In this document: one piece after another, positions 62,151-64,000 of the stretch
Layout of the letters: each line of letters starts with the position of its first letter
Numbering within the stretch: the stretch's first letter is position 1
Assembly: GCA_037447605.1 (NCBI GenBank)
Contig: CM074807.1
Coordinates: 3,419,846 to 3,483,845 of the forward strand
Source: Zygnema circumcarinatum
Taxonomy: Eukaryota; Streptophyta; Zygnematophyceae; Zygnematales; Zygnemataceae
DNA length: 64,000 bases
Direction of reading: 5' to 3'
Translations under genes and position numbers: made by a program
Notes under the pieces: generated by a model
Seen by the model: only the letters and a program-made list of their open reading frames with translations
Told to the model about the DNA's origin: nothing
The model's database searches: none

Positions 62151-62883
62151 TCAGCAGCACGATACCTCCTTTGTCCGTCTGCTCTTTGATGTAAAATATG
62201 ACAACAAGAGAGCGAGAAAGCTAGGCGTATAAAAGGGGAGAGAGGGAGAGAGAGAGGGCGAGAGCGCGAGAGATGGAGAGAGAGAGTGCGCTGAAAGGGG
62301 AATATGAGTGAGGGAGGAGGAAAAGAGGAGGCAGAGGAGAGGAGAGGAGAGGAGACAGAGATAGGGGGGCGAGTGAGGCCGGGGAGAAGAGCGACAATGT
62401 GCGTAGAATGACTTGGGGATGGGGGGGTTGTCTGAATGCAGATCAACGTCTTTGAGGGGTGGGATGGACTGTGACTGTCTCTCTCGCCCTCTCTTTTTAT
62501 TATTCAAGCTGGTGTTCAAAAAAGCTTTGTGTGGCCGTATCCTTGGTACAAATTTGAAATTAGTTACTTTAGGGTTGATAGTGATGAAAAAAATTCCATT
62601 TTTTGTACAAACCAAGTTCCTTCCTAACAAGCATTTCAACATTCCTTTAAGACGAGAGAGGAGGTTTCACCACTGAACACTCACGACAGTTTCAGGCTGT
62701 TGTGATTGTCGAATGTGGAATCGTTTTTACGGCAGAAATTGATACTGAATCTCCGATTGATCATGCCCCATCAAGTTCCGTCTCCCATTTCAAAAGGATT
62801 AGGGGGAAAAAGTGAGCGGTTTACATTTTGGTAATTCAAAGCTTTCTTTGTGTCAATTACATGGCCCAACAACACCGACTCGA

Positions 62884-63187
62884 TGTGCGGCATCCCATAC
62901 ACCATCCCATGCATCCCATGATGCATCGCATGCCTCCCATGCATGCTACACATTCTATGCATCCCATGCATCATCCCATGCACCATCCCATGCATCATCC
63001 CATGAATTATCCCATGAATCATCCCATGCATCATCCCATGAATCATCCCATGCATCATCCCATGCATCATCCCATGAATCATCCCATGCATCATCCCATG
63101 AATCATCCCATGCATCATCCCATGAATCATCCCATGCATCATCCCATGCATCATCCCATGAATCATCCCATGCATCATCCCATGCAT
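62884..63187. repeat. CATCATCCCATGCAT minisatellite, copy 2
   Basis: About 18 units of 15 bp, alternating CATCATCCCATGCAT and CATCATCCCATGAAT. Because 15 is divisible by 3 it is open in several frames (poly MHGM, WDDA, SSHAS). It shares its unit with 25358-25565. Confidence 0.95.
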
Positions 63188-63269
63188 GGACGAAGCCTAT
63201 CGGTCGTACGCCGCGAACCGCATCGGTCCCTCCACGCTTGGCCCTCCGTCCCCGGCCTCTCCTCTCCTC

Positions 63270-63680
63270 TCCCACTCCCACTCCCACTCCCAATCCCAAT
63301 CCCACTCCCACTCCCACTCCCACTCCCACTCCCACTCCCACTCCCACTCCCACTCCCACTCCCACTCCCACTCCCACTCCCACTCCCTCTCCCTCGCCCT
63401 CTCCGTCCCCCTCTCTCTCTCCCACTCCCACTCCCACTCCCACTCCCAATCCCTCTCCCACTCCCACTCCCACTCCCACTCCCACTCCAACTCCCTCTCC
63501 CTCGCCCTCTCCCTCCCCCTCTCCCTCTCCCTCCCCCTCTCCCTCTCCCTCGCCCTCTCCCCTCTCCCTCTCCCACTCCCTCCCACTCCCTCCCACTCCC
63601 TCCCACTCCCTCCCACTCCCTCCCACTCCCTCCCACTCCCACTCCCACTCCCACTCCCACTCCCACTCCCACTGTTCCCA
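63270..63680. repeat. (CCCACT)n hexamer array
   Basis: CCCACT repeated with CCCTCT and CCCTCG interruptions, changing to CCCACTCCCT units at about 63567-63640, then back to CCCACT. Confidence 0.95.
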
Positions 63681-64000
63681 CTCCCTCTCTTCCCTCGCCT
63701 TTCTCCGTCCCCTCCCACTTCCATTCCACCTTTCCCTCAGCCTCTTCTCCCTTCCCTTCCTTTCTCCCACTCATTCCAACTCCCTCTCCTTCGCCCTATC
63801 CCTCGCTGCCTTCCCCTTCCCTTTCTCCTCCACCTCCATTCCGTCCCTTCCCCTTCGCTCCCCCTTCCCCCTTTCTCCACCATTTCCATCTCCCTTCGCT
63901 CCTTCTCTCAAGCCTCTTTCTCCCCTTCCTCCTTCTCCCACTCCCATCTAACTCCCTTCTTCTTCTCCTCCCTTCTCCTTTCTCTCCCTTCCTCTACACC

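Larger units (their letters stand above)
62151..64000. other. Repeat-rich region downstream of PES-like gene
   Basis: After the PES stop come a GA-rich stretch (62235-62360), ordinary sequence, a 15-bp minisatellite (62884-63187), a CCCACT hexamer array (63270-63680) and CT-rich low-complexity DNA to the end of the window. All long frames here follow from the repeats. No gene seen. Confidence 0.75.

Noticed and set aside
62884..63187. Regular 15-bp array considered as a CRISPR
   Set aside because: Units are contiguous with no unique spacers, and the window is eukaryotic.
62812..63951. 379-residue + strand frame and 271-residue minus frame
   Set aside because: Formed by 15-bp and 6-bp tandem repeats whose lengths are multiples of three; no non-repetitive domain.

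Overview
This is a nuclear eukaryotic window, almost certainly from a streptophyte (green plant lineage). It carries intron-rich genes with GT..AG introns and plant-type proteins: SGS3, RDR6, a phytyl-ester-synthase-like protein and a plant-style INCENP. It also has a short interstitial TTTAGGG (Arabidopsis-type) telomere tract and one 10-N scaffold gap. Long CT/GA microsatellites and moderate-length introns fit an alga or early land plant at least as well as a flowering plant, but I cannot name the species from sequence alone.

Layout. 1-2.28 kb: no convincing gene, GA-rich repeat. 2.28-6.03 kb (+): UNC93-like membrane protein, nine exons. 7.46-8.67 kb (-): intronless alpha/beta hydrolase with a probable transit peptide. 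9.49-14.49 kb (-): SGS3-like protein (zf-XS, XS, coiled coil). 14.5-16.8 kb: retroelement RNase H relic and a Harbinger-type MITE. 16.79-24.14 kb (-): INCENP/WYRD homologue. 24.1-27.0 kb: minisatellite and AT-rich DNA. 26.98-32.73 kb (-): RDR6-like RNA-dependent RNA polymerase. 32.7-35.3 kb: intergenic, telomere-like heptamers. 35.26-39.35 kb (-): TPR protein. 40.40-42.59 kb (-): Myb/SANT protein. 43.03-44.72 kb (+): CacyBP/SIP homologue. 45.95-48.09 kb (-): SVIP-like 92-residue protein whose single intron holds about 1 kb of uninterrupted CT repeat. 49.19-52.40 kb (-): RNase P/MRP subunit POP4/Rpp29. 53.16-62.15 kb (+): phytyl ester synthase-like hydrolase-acyltransferase, sixteen exons, divergent from POP4. 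62.2-64 kb: satellite-like repeats.

I built exon models by hand from open frames, splice dinucleotides, codon phase and protein-family similarity. Nearly all models close in frame from ATG to stop, which supports them, but individual junctions may be off, and no transcript evidence was available.

The most notable feature is that SGS3 and RDR6 homologues, obligate partners in secondary and trans-acting siRNA production, lie on the same strand within about 23 kb with only INCENP between them. The RDR6 catalytic loop reads DFDGD instead of the DLDGD of characterised RDR6 proteins. A second theme is repeat asymmetry: long CT tracts lie mostly in introns on the sense strand, whereas GA tracts within exons encode Glu/Arg/Lys-rich linkers.
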